Assembly: GCA_937892925.1 (NCBI GenBank) | Contig: CALBHX010000012.1 | Span: forward strand, 1 to 11,953 | DNA: 11,953 nt | Origin: an uncultured Lentisphaeraceae bacterium | GTDB taxonomy: Bacteria > Verrucomicrobiota > Kiritimatiellia > RFP12 > DVOR01 | Reading direction: 5' to 3' | In this document: positions 1 to 5,952 of the stretch, piece after piece | Layout of the letters: every line of letters starts with the position of its first letter | How positions within the stretch are numbered: the first letter of the stretch is position 1 | Position numbers and translations under genes: made by a program | The notes under the pieces: model-generated | Told to the model about the DNA's origin: nothing | Seen by the model: the letters and a program-made list of their open reading frames with translations, nothing else | Databases searched by the model: none

Positions 1-1
1 G

Positions 2-121
2 CAGATCGATCCTGACAGCGGGCGTTTGCAGATTTCCGTTTCAATTTTCGGACGCAGCGCTCCTGTTACGCTCGAATACTGGCAGGTGGAAAAATTGGTT
101 GACCACCCTGAGGGCGTCTGA
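2..121 (+). CDS. nusG: Transcription termination/antitermination factor NusG, C-terminal fragment
   Basis: This is the last 39 codons of a gene that begins before the window, ending in TGA. The visible peptide contains SIFGRSAPVTLEYWQVEKL, which matches the end of the KOW domain of bacterial NusG, where the family typically reads 'V.IFGR.TPVEL...QVEK'. NusG binds RNA polymerase through its N-terminal domain (not visible here). It links polymerase to Rho or to ribosomal protein S10 through this KOW domain. Its position directly before rplK is the classic bacterial order nusG-rplKAJL, which supports the call. The start and the N-terminal NGN domain are outside the window. Confidence 0.93.
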   Translation, partial: QIDPDSGRLQISVSIFGRSAPVTLEYWQVEKLVDHPEGV

Positions 122-130
122 TACGCCCTC
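110..130 (+). promoter_or_regulatory. Hairpin overlapping the nusG stop codon (possible attenuator)
   Basis: There is a perfect 8-bp inverted repeat, GAGGGCGT (110-117) and ACGCCCTC (123-130), with the 5-nt loop CTGAT holding most of the nusG stop. Only four T's follow (137-140), so it is at best a weak or partial terminator. A ribosome ending nusG would cover the 5' arm. It may tune read-through into rplK or mark an RNA-processing point. The structure is read directly from sequence; the function is inferred. Confidence 0.45.
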
Positions 131-222
131 TGCCTGTTTTCGTGCGTTTCGTTGACGGTCGTGCGTTTGCACCGGGAAAGGATCCCCGGGAGCGCGGCAT
201 AAGACAATAAGGACCATACCAA
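122..222 (+). promoter_or_regulatory. nusG-rplK intergenic leader
   Basis: This gap of about 100 nt precedes rplK. It holds a short GC stem, CCGGG (172-176) with CCCGG (185-189) around an A/G-rich loop, and a small GTGC-GTTT-GCAC hairpin at 161-172. An isolated TTGACG (152-157) resembles a -35 box, but no -10 box lies 16-18 nt downstream, so I do not call a promoter. In many bacteria L1 represses the L11 operon by binding a leader near rplK that mimics its 23S rRNA site. This is where such a site would sit, but I cannot identify its consensus here. Confidence 0.3.
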
Positions 223-648
223 ATGGCTAAGAAAGTCACCGGGATGATCAAGCTCCAGATTCCTGCCGGAGCAGCCAATCCCGCACCGCCTGTCGGCCCC
301 GCACTGGGTTCGCAGGGTGTGAACATCATGGCATTCTGCAAAGAGTTTAATGCCAAAACGCAGGATAAGGGCGGCATGATTATTCCCGTGGTGATCACGG
401 TGTATGCCGACCGTTCGTTCACCTTTATTTTGAAGAGCCCGCCTGCCTCCGCGCTCATCAAGAAATATGCCAACCTGCCCAAGGGCTCCGGTAAGCCGAA
501 CACGGAAAAGGTCGGAAAGATCACCCGTGCGCAGATTGCCGAAATCGTCAAGATCAAGGCGGCCGATCTGAACGCTGCCAGTCCTGACGCCGCTGCCCGC
601 ATGATTGAGGGCACCGCGCGCCAGATGGGCGTGGAAGTTGTTGATTGA
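223..648 (+). CDS. rplK: 50S ribosomal protein L11
   Basis: This 141-residue protein has the usual L11 length. L11 binds 23S rRNA at the GTPase-associated centre at the base of the L7/L12 stalk and takes part in factor-dependent GTP hydrolysis and the stringent response. The N-terminal domain carries the proline-rich signature PAGAANPAPPVGPALGSQG (about residues 14-32), followed by the conserved N-IMAFCKEFNAKT stretch. The C-terminal rRNA-binding domain has the lysine-rich linker KKYANLPKGSGKPN (about 79-92) and ends in the typical GTARQMGVEV. An AAGGA ribosome-binding site at 209-213 lies 9 nt before the ATG and supports this start. It follows nusG and is 14 nt from rplA, so it is almost certainly co-transcribed with it. 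Confidence 0.98.
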   Translation: MAKKVTGMIKLQIPAGAANPAPPVGPALGSQGVNIMAFCKEFNAKTQDKGGMIIPVVITVYADRSFTFILKSPPASALIKKYANLPKGSGKPNTEKVGKITRAQIAEIVKIKAADLNAASPDAAARMIEGTARQMGVEVVD

Positions 649-662
649 GGAGGCGAGCATCT

Positions 663-1346
663 ATGGCTAAGCACAGCAAGAAATACCAGGACGCTCTGAA
701 GCAGGCTCCCAAGGGTGCCGTGGCGCTTGAGGAGGCCGTGGCCTTCATTAAGGCGCATCCCGGTGCAAAGTTTGATGAAACGGTGGATGTGGGCTTTCGC
801 CTGGGCGCTGACCCCACGAAGAGCGATCAGGCTGTTCGCGGCGTGGTGCATCTGCCGCACGGCACGGGCAAGCACGTTCGCGTGGTGGTGTTCGCCGCTG
901 GCGACATGGCCGATGCGGCCAAGGCTGCCGGCGCCGATGCCGTTGGCCTCGAAGATTTGATTGAGAAGGTCAAAGGCGGCTGGACAGACTTCGATGTGGC
1001 CATTGCCACCACGGATGCGATGAAGCAGGTTCGCACGGTGGCGCGTGTTCTCGGCCCCCGCGGCTTGATGCCGAATCCGAAGACTGGCACCGTTACGGAC
1101 GATGTTGCGGCGGCGGTCAAGGCGGCACAGGCCGGTAAGGTGGACTTCCGTATGGATCGCACCGGGAACGTGTGCGTTCCGGCGGGTAAGCTGAGCTTCG
1201 AGGCATCGAAGCTGGTGGATAACATCCGCGCGATTATCGATGCGGTTGAGCACGAGCGTCCGGCTTCGGCCAAAGGTCTCTTTGTGCGCAGCTGCACCAT
1301 CAGCCCTTCGATGGGCGTTGGCGTGCGCGTTCTCGTGAAGGAGTAA
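663..1346 (+). CDS. rplA: 50S ribosomal protein L1
   Basis: This 227-residue protein matches L1, which forms the mobile L1 stalk at the ribosomal E site and in many bacteria represses its own operon. It begins MAKHSKKYQDAL, a typical L1 start. It contains the conserved domain-II stretch RTVARVLGPRGLMPNPKTGTV (about residues 121-141), and the C-terminal part has the expected VDFRMDRTGNV and 'SMGVGVRV' segments. The frame is open to a TTG at 645, but the ATG at 663 is preferred. It gives the family N-terminus and has a strong TGAGGAGG Shine-Dalgarno (646-653) 9 nt upstream, overlapping the rplK stop. Only 6 nt separate it from rplJ. Confidence 0.98.
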   Translation: MAKHSKKYQDALKQAPKGAVALEEAVAFIKAHPGAKFDETVDVGFRLGADPTKSDQAVRGVVHLPHGTGKHVRVVVFAAGDMADAAKAAGADAVGLEDLIEKVKGGWTDFDVAIATTDAMKQVRTVARVLGPRGLMPNPKTGTVTDDVAAAVKAAQAGKVDFRMDRTGNVCVPAGKLSFEASKLVDNIRAIIDAVEHERPASAKGLFVRSCTISPSMGVGVRVLVKE

Positions 1347-1352
1347 GCAACC

Positions 1353-1904
1353 ATGTCGAACCAGAAGAAACGCCCGGAAGTTGTGGCTATTTATAAGGAA
1401 GTCTCGGATTTCCTCGCGGGTAAGGAATTCTCCTTCCTCTTGAACTTTGGCGGTTTGACGGTGGCGCAGATTGCAGATTTGCGCACGCAGCTCGCCGCCA
1501 AAGGCGCTAAGATGATGGTGATTAAGAACACCTACATCGCCAAGGCTGCCGCCGAGCAGGGCATCACTTTCCCCGAAGGCGTCCTCACGGGGCCGACGGC
1601 TGTGATTGCCGGTGAAGGCGATATCGCCGATGCGGCCAAGACGGTGGTGGACTTTGTCAAGAAGAACGAGAAGGCGTCGATCAAGGCTGGGTTGATGGAG
1701 AAGACGGTCATCACCGAGGCTCAGGTCACCACGCTTTCCGAGCTTATTTCGCTTGCCGCTCAGCAGGCTCGCCTGCTCGGCACCCTTCAGGCTCCTGCCT
1801 CTCAGATGGCCCGCGTACTGCAGGCCAAGGTGGACAAGGAGAACGAAGGTGCTCCCGCTTCTGCCGAAGGAGCTCCTGCTCCCGATGGCACCCCTGCGGC
1901 TTAA
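1353..1904 (+). CDS. rplJ: 50S ribosomal protein L10
   Basis: L10 anchors the L7/L12 dimers to 23S rRNA at the stalk base. The 183-residue product starts MSNQKKRPEV and shows the expected N-terminal rRNA-binding region with 'LNFGGLTVAQIADLRTQLAAKGAKMMVIKNT' character (about residues 30-60). It also has the GPTAVI segment and a C-terminal helix rich in A, L, Q and R (about 132-160) where L12 N-termini dock. It is longer than the common ~165 residues, because of an alanine/proline-rich tail (about 163-183). An AAGGAG ribosome-binding site lies at 1338-1343 inside the end of rplA, only 6 nt downstream of which this gene starts. There is therefore no room for a separate rplJ leader of the E. coli type. 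Confidence 0.97.
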   Translation: MSNQKKRPEVVAIYKEVSDFLAGKEFSFLLNFGGLTVAQIADLRTQLAAKGAKMMVIKNTYIAKAAAEQGITFPEGVLTGPTAVIAGEGDIADAAKTVVDFVKKNEKASIKAGLMEKTVITEAQVTTLSELISLAAQQARLLGTLQAPASQMARVLQAKVDKENEGAPASAEGAPAPDGTPAA

Positions 1905-2017
1905 TCAGCCGTGTTGTAAAAACCGCGCCGCAGGGCATTCCCTTTTTGGGAGCCGTGTGACGCATCTCCCTCCCGGGGCTTGACCCCGGGCGGTTACACA
2001 AAAGAAAGAAGAATACC
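1892..2017 (+). promoter_or_regulatory. Structured rplJ-rplL intergenic RNA candidate
   Basis: This region of about 126 nt is dense in inverted repeats. CCCTGCGGC (1892-1900, still inside rplJ) pairs perfectly with GCCGCAGGG (1927-1935). A competing fold has AACCGC (1921-1926) pairing with GCGGTT (1990-1995), extended by TGT (1915-1917) with ACA (1996-1998) across an AAA bulge. That helix encloses two hairpins: GGC/TCCC-TTTTT-GGGA/GCC (1934-1954) and the perfect CCCGGGG-CTTGA-CCCCGGG (1972-1990, sharing G1990). No T-run follows, so it is not a classic terminator. The purine-rich AAAGAAAGAAGAAT before the rplL ATG is a weak ribosome-binding site. A role in L10/L12 stoichiometry or feedback is inferred. 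Confidence 0.45.
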
Positions 2018-2383
2018 ATGACCCAGGAAGAAATCATTGACGCGCTCTCCGGCATGACCGTGTTGCAGATCGCTGATCTCGTGAAGGCTCTCGAAGAGAA
2101 GTGGGGCGTTTCTGCTGCCGCTCCCGTGGCGGTTGCCGCTGCTGGCGCCGGTGCTGCTCCCGCAGAGGAGAAGACGGAGTTTGACGTGATCCTCGCCGCC
2201 GCTGGCGCGAACAAGATCGCCGTCATCAAGGAAGTCCGCACCATCACCGGCCTCGGCCTCAAGGATGCGAAGGATCTCGTTGAGGGCGCTCCGAAGCCTG
2301 TCAAGCAGGGCGTTGACAAGGACGAGGCCGCCAAGATCAAGGAAGCGCTTGAGAAGGCTGGCGCCAAAGTTGAAGTCAAGTAA
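2018..2383 (+). CDS. rplL: 50S ribosomal protein L7/L12
   Basis: This 121-residue acidic protein has the standard L7/L12 length and architecture. L7/L12 is the multi-copy stalk protein that recruits and activates translation GTPases (EF-Tu, EF-G, IF2, RF3). An N-terminal dimerisation helix pair (about residues 1-35, including ADLVKALEEKWGV) is followed by an alanine/proline hinge (about 36-52, 'AAPVAVAAAGAGAAPAEEK'). The globular C-terminal domain carries the hallmark KEVRTITGLGLKDAKDLVEG and ends KEALEKAGAKVEVK. It is last in the nusG-rplKAJL run and is followed by a strong terminator instead of rpoB. Confidence 0.98.
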   Translation: MTQEEIIDALSGMTVLQIADLVKALEEKWGVSAAAPVAVAAAGAGAAPAEEKTEFDVILAAAGANKIAVIKEVRTITGLGLKDAKDLVEGAPKPVKQGVDKDEAAKIKEALEKAGAKVEVK

Positions 2384-2404
2384 GCGACTGCTTTTATTGC
2401 TTCG

Positions 2405-2432
2405 AAAGGCCTGCGGTTCGCAGGCCTTTTTT
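2405..2432 (+). terminator. Rho-independent terminator after rplL
   Basis: A perfect 11-bp stem, AAAGGCCTGCG (2405-2415) and CGCAGGCCTTT (2419-2429), has a 3-nt GTT loop and runs into six T's (2427-2432), the first three of which also belong to the stem. It lies 21 nt after the rplL stop and closes the ribosomal-protein operon. A-rich sequence at its 5' edge gives some T's on the other strand, so it may also stop transcription arriving from the convergent gene at 2962-5640. Confidence 0.93.
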
Positions 2433-2433
2433 G

Positions 2434-2961
2434 TTTGTATTGGAGAGAATCTGGGAATAGGTGGGTTTTGCCGGAATGGGGAACTAGGCTGGAGGAATTT
2501 GAGGAATGGGGGTGGAAGGGGGGTAGGGCTGCTCTACTTCGCGCATAAGAGGTGGATGTGAGGGCTGTGAATGTGTGCTTCATCTGTCTTTTTCTGAGTG
2601 AAAAGACGATGGGTTGTTGGCGCAGATGGGGTGTGCGCAGCGAGGGGGATGGTGCGGCGGATTTTGGTTATAAAAGCCGAGGGAGCTGGTGGATGGGTTC
2701 GCGCCGCAGAGCCGGAGGGTATGAATCCCGTGATGGGTGAAGGGGGGGTGTGTGGATAGGGAGCTGCGTGTGTTGGAGGCGTGCCGTGAACCCGGTGTTT
2801 GAGGGGCTGTGTGATGCATTTATCAAACACAAACGAAACGCTGTGAGCACGTGTGCACGGGTGGGTGTTTTTTGCCGGCCGCACAGGGAGAATGAGGGAA
2901 GGCGCTCTCTGCTTGTGCGGCACAGCGGGCGTGTGGGGGCTTAGCGAGGCTCGAAAAGGTG
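2434..2961. other. Gene-poor G-rich intergenic region
   Basis: This stretch of about 530 nt lies between the rplL terminator and the 3' end of the convergent gene, and I can support no gene in it. It is strongly G-biased on this strand; for example 2461-2520 has 30 G and 4 C. Reading frames through it give low-complexity peptides rich in H, P, T and S with no ribosome-binding site. It contains an 11-bp hairpin with one bulge (2581-2611) and an 8-bp inverted repeat, GCCGCACA (2878-2885) and TGTGCGGC (2914-2921). I do not recognise RNase P RNA, tmRNA, 6S RNA or a tRNA here. No clear terminator for the convergent gene is visible. Confidence 0.6.
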
Positions 2962-5640
2962 TTATTTTCTCGGGGTGGCAATGAGAAGGAGCCCGCGGGC
3001 AGGGGGGAGTTTGATGGCCTCTCCGGGGCGGAAGGTGGCGGCGGTTTGGAAGCCTTTGGATTCCGGGGCTTTCCAGAGGGTGTTTTCGGGATTGAGGCCA
3101 AGCGCTTTCCAGTCTTCATTGAGGGTGAAGGTTTTGGCGGTGTTTGAGAAGTTGGCTACGGCGAGGAGGCACTTGCCATCGGGGCGGCGATAGAGGGTGG
3201 CAAGGATGTCTTTATCGGAGGGGTGAATGGGCGTTGCAGGATCCCACCAGCCGATGAGGTCGGTGCCGGGGATCATGCCGAAGGTGTCGAGGATCTTCCA
3301 TGCGGGGCGGCTGTCTCCGGACCAGGGGCGGCGAATGAGCATGCCGAAGACGAGGCCGCGCCAGATGTTGGTGCCGGAGAGTTGTTCGCTCATGAGGCCG
3401 TAGCAGATGCCAGACATTTCGGTGAGGATGAAATCGGGGGAGCGATTCATGGTGAAGTTCCCTTCTCCGTGCCAGAGAGAGTCGTAATAGGGATAGAGCT
3501 CCATGAAGCAGATGTCTGAATTGGCCCACTTGGCGAGCGAGTTGTAGTGATTCCAGGAGTGCATGTCTATGAGGCGCTTATGGGAGCCATCCTGATCAAG
3601 AATGCGGCGGGCGCGCTGCATGGACTTTCGGTCAAGGGCGGTATCATCAATATAAAGGCCATCAATGTGGGCTTCTTGAATGAGGTACCGAAGGCCTTCA
3701 AGGTAGAAGTTGTTCCAGCGGGTGTCAGGGGTGGTGATCACGGCGAGATCAAGCATGCCTTTGTATTCGGGGTATTTGATGGTTTCGCGCCAGGCGGGGA
3801 CGAGGTTGTCGCCGGCATGTGCAGTGAGCCATGGGTGGGGGCCTTTCCGGTTGGTGACGGGCCAGGCTACGCCGGGGCGCCGGGGGAGAATGACTTCGCC
3901 ATCGAGGGAGAGAAGGGCGAGGAATTCGGGCATATTCTGGGTGATTTCGCGTGTGGTGTAATAGACTTTGAGTTTGGTGTTAGCCTCATGGGCGGCTTGA
4001 ACCTGGTCTTTCAGGCGCGGGAGCGAGAGGTCGTTGTAGGGGTAGTTGATGAATGGGTTTGTGGGGCGGTTGTGGTGGATATTGAAGACGGTGTGGCCTT
4101 CTTTGCGGAGTTTTTGGAAGTCTTCGAGTCCGTACCCTTGAGGGCTATGATAATAGCGGTTGGCGAAGTGGAAGGCGGGGTCGATGGGTTTGAAGGGGGT
4201 AAGATACCAGTCGGTGTCATACACGCGCTGTTCGCCGGCTTTGAGCGTTTGCGGGCCGCCATAAAAGGAAAGGGATGTCTGCGCATGGTCTTTGGTAAAG
4301 GAAACACCGCCGCTGCCCCAGCTTTCGGGGAGGCGGAGGGGGCGGAAGTCGTAGTAGGCGTTGATGAGGGGGCGTTGGTAGTTGGCGCCTTTAAGGCGGA
4401 TCATGAGGCCTTGATTGACGCCGCCAATCCAGAGCGCGTCCTGGTGTTTGGCAACATCCCATGTCCAATTCAGGCGGGGGGGTGTATAGCCGCCCTGAAG
4501 CCCGAGCCCCATTGCAAAGCGGGAGGCTTCAGGCGTGAGCGAGAAGGTGAGCGCAGCACGGTCATAAGAGGCGTTTTCTTTCTGTGTGGAAACGGTCATA
4601 CGCAGATTTAGGAAGCCGTCATATTCCAGTTTCCCGGCAACGGTGAGGGTGAAGGCCTGGTTCTCGGTCTGGCTTGTTGCTTCCCAGCAGACGGCCACGG
4701 GTGAAACGTGTGTGAAAGCAAACGTTTTTGGGATGAAGGGCATCCCGATAGAAAAGTCAGGAGCGACCGTGAAGGCTTCCTGCGCCTGATGGGGGAGGAT
4801 GCGGGTGTTGGAACCGTTAAAGGCACTGGTATATTGTGTTGGGAGGCCGTTTGGGCCGAGGATGAGCGTGCGGCCAAGAAGAGCGAGTGTGCGGGAGCTG
4901 CGGTCAAGGGATATGGGGGTGAAAGGCGCGGTTACTTCCGTGTCGCTTTGTGCAAGGGTGGAGTTGAGCCATTTCAGGCGTGCGAGGCGCCAACCCTCGT
5001 GGATGCCGCCATCGGGGAGCGGTTTTCCTTCAATCGTGAGGGAAACGGGGAAACGCTGCCCACCGATAATGAGCGTGAAGGAGCGTGTGCCGGAGGCATC
5101 CTGCGGCACCTGGACGCCGAACCAGAGCGGCTTGACTGCACCCTCGCTGGGCCAGGGAAGGGTCTTCGTGAAGGGGAGCCCATCGGAGCCGATCCCTTCG
5201 AGAGAAAAACAGGTAACGTCGGGCTTTCGCCCGAGAAGCCGGTTCCAAAAACCGTCAGCTTCAACGGTATAGCGAATGGTTTTGGCGGGAGCTTGGCTGC
5301 CGCCAACGATGACAACCTGGAAGACATAGTATTCGCCGGGCTGGGCGGTGCCGTGAAAAGCCCCGAAGGCGCGCTGCCCCTCGCTGGTAAGCCAGACGGC
5401 AGGGAAACGGTTGGTTCGGACGGCGCGGTCGCGGCGTTCTCCAAAAAGCCAGAATCCGGCGGGGTGTGCTCGCTTGAAAGCGTCTAGCGCGGCGGGATCT
5501 GCTTCGCGCTCCATAAGCAGGGGTGTTAAATCTGTGGTCATGGGCGTGCGCGCCTCGGGGAGGTTGTAATCCCCTAGGTCTTCAGTATGTGCCGCGGCAT
5601 TGAAAAGAAACAGGCTGGCGAGCAGGAGGCAGCGGGTCAT
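2962..5640 (-). CDS. Secreted putative glycoside-hydrolase-like protein (resembles DUF6067)
   Basis: This is an 892-residue exported protein. From the chosen start it opens MTRCLLLASLFLFNAAA with a likely signal-peptidase-I cut after residue 17. The frame extends 8 codons upstream, but a GAGAGGA ribosome-binding site 8 nt before this ATG favours the shorter form. Residues about 80-480 look beta-rich, as in N-terminal sandwich domains. About 485-790 resembles a TIM-barrel catalytic region, with DGLYIDDTALDR (660-671, acidic pair D665/D666), RLIDMHSWNHYN (689-700) and FMELYPYYDSLWHGEG (712-727, E714). A C-terminal beta domain (about 810-892) follows. From memory these blocks match DUF6067 glycoside-hydrolase-like proteins of Bacteroidota and the PVC group. 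Neither substrate nor catalytic activity can be read from sequence; D665/D666 and E714 are only candidate catalytic residues. It is the sole gene on this strand. Confidence 0.72.
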   Translation of the reverse strand: MTRCLLLASLFLFNAAAHTEDLGDYNLPEARTPMTTDLTPLLMEREADPAALDAFKRAHPAGFWLFGERRDRAVRTNRFPAVWLTSEGQRAFGAFHGTAQPGEYYVFQVVIVGGSQAPAKTIRYTVEADGFWNRLLGRKPDVTCFSLEGIGSDGLPFTKTLPWPSEGAVKPLWFGVQVPQDASGTRSFTLIIGGQRFPVSLTIEGKPLPDGGIHEGWRLARLKWLNSTLAQSDTEVTAPFTPISLDRSSRTLALLGRTLILGPNGLPTQYTSAFNGSNTRILPHQAQEAFTVAPDFSIGMPFIPKTFAFTHVSPVAVCWEATSQTENQAFTLTVAGKLEYDGFLNLRMTVSTQKENASYDRAALTFSLTPEASRFAMGLGLQGGYTPPRLNWTWDVAKHQDALWIGGVNQGLMIRLKGANYQRPLINAYYDFRPLRLPESWGSGGVSFTKDHAQTSLSFYGGPQTLKAGEQRVYDTDWYLTPFKPIDPAFHFANRYYHSPQGYGLEDFQKLRKEGHTVFNIHHNRPTNPFINYPYNDLSLPRLKDQVQAAHEANTKLKVYYTTREITQNMPEFLALLSLDGEVILPRRPGVAWPVTNRKGPHPWLTAHAGDNLVPAWRETIKYPEYKGMLDLAVITTPDTRWNNFYLEGLRYLIQEAHIDGLYIDDTALDRKSMQRARRILDQDGSHKRLIDMHSWNHYNSLAKWANSDICFMELYPYYDSLWHGEGNFTMNRSPDFILTEMSGICYGLMSEQLSGTNIWRGLVFGMLIRRPWSGDSRPAWKILDTFGMIPGTDLIGWWDPATPIHPSDKDILATLYRRPDGKCLLAVANFSNTAKTFTLNEDWKALGLNPENTLWKAPESKGFQTAATFRPGEAIKLPPARGLLLIATPRK

Positions 5641-5952
5641 GACAGAAATCCTCTCAAATGACATTACGATATTACAAAGATAGCATAGTAAACGGTGTAG
5701 GGCGCATGGATGAGTGAAAAATCCTCGGATGCGTTTCTTTGAGGGCAGGAGCGGATGCAGAATGCAGTGCGGCGGTGTGGGAGTACTTATTGGGGGGAGG
5801 GCGCCATCAGGCTTGAAGGCTTTGTTCTAACAGAGAAGCTGCTTGTATGGCGGCTGTTTTCCTGCGGCACTTCGGGCGTGGAGGGGGTGTGTTCGCGGCA
5901 ATCAGGGAGTGTGCTATAATGAGGGGAATGCGTTTTTCGGAGGAAGAGAGCC
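5641..5952. other. Divergent intergenic region
   Basis: This stretch of about 310 nt lies between two divergently transcribed genes. I see no gene in it. The right end carries an extended -10 promoter for the oxidoreductase. The left end is AT-rich (5661-5695), unlike the surroundings, and presumably holds the promoter of the minus-strand gene. A TAATAT-like -10 box can be read there on the minus strand, but I cannot pair it with a convincing -35. A loose inverted repeat, CGCCAT (5802-5807) and ATGGCG (5847-5852), is the only operator-like feature, and it is weak. Confidence 0.45.
5912..5920 (+). promoter_or_regulatory. Extended -10 promoter of the oxidoreductase-metG-panC run
   Basis: The sequence TGCTATAAT is a perfect TATAAT (5915-5920) with the extended TG motif one base upstream (5912-5913). 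The -35 position 17 nt upstream (about 5892-5897, TTCGCG) is poor, as is common when an extended -10 is present. Transcription would start near 5927 and leave a leader of about 26 nt before the ATG at 5953. Confidence 0.7.

Noticed and set aside
152..157. A TTGACG resembling a -35 box before rplK.
   Set aside because: No -10-like sequence lies at a 16-18 nt spacing; rplK is more likely transcribed from upstream of nusG.
66..1253. A 395-codon open frame on the minus strand across rplK and rplA.
   Set aside because: It is the antisense shadow of two certain ribosomal-protein genes, and its translation has no recognisable family character.
1972..1990. The perfect GC hairpin before rplL as an intrinsic terminator.
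   Set aside because: It is followed by GTTACACAAAAG, with no T-run, and rplL must still be expressed downstream.
1915..1998. A kink-turn as in known L10 leaders, from the 3-nt AAA bulge in the closing helix.
   Set aside because: The tandem G-A pairs required next to the bulge are absent; ordinary A-U pairs follow.
2690..2745. A tRNA-like GGTTCGCGCC followed by a short repeat.
   Set aside because: No cloverleaf, anticodon arm or acceptor stem can be drawn around it on either strand.
2878..2921. The inverted repeat GCCGCACA/TGTGCGGC as a terminator for the minus-strand gene.
   Set aside because: On the minus strand it is followed by an A-run, not a T-run, and the loop is long (28 nt).
2534..2923. 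A 129-codon minus-strand frame in the empty region after rplL.
   Set aside because: The peptide is low-complexity (H, P, T, S), there is no ribosome-binding site, and it reflects only the C-rich minus strand.
3547..4611. Long plus-strand open frames (354 and 259 codons, the latter 4708-5487) inside the DUF6067-like gene.
   Set aside because: They lie opposite a coherent 892-codon gene with signal peptide and family motifs; they are side effects of codon bias on the other strand.
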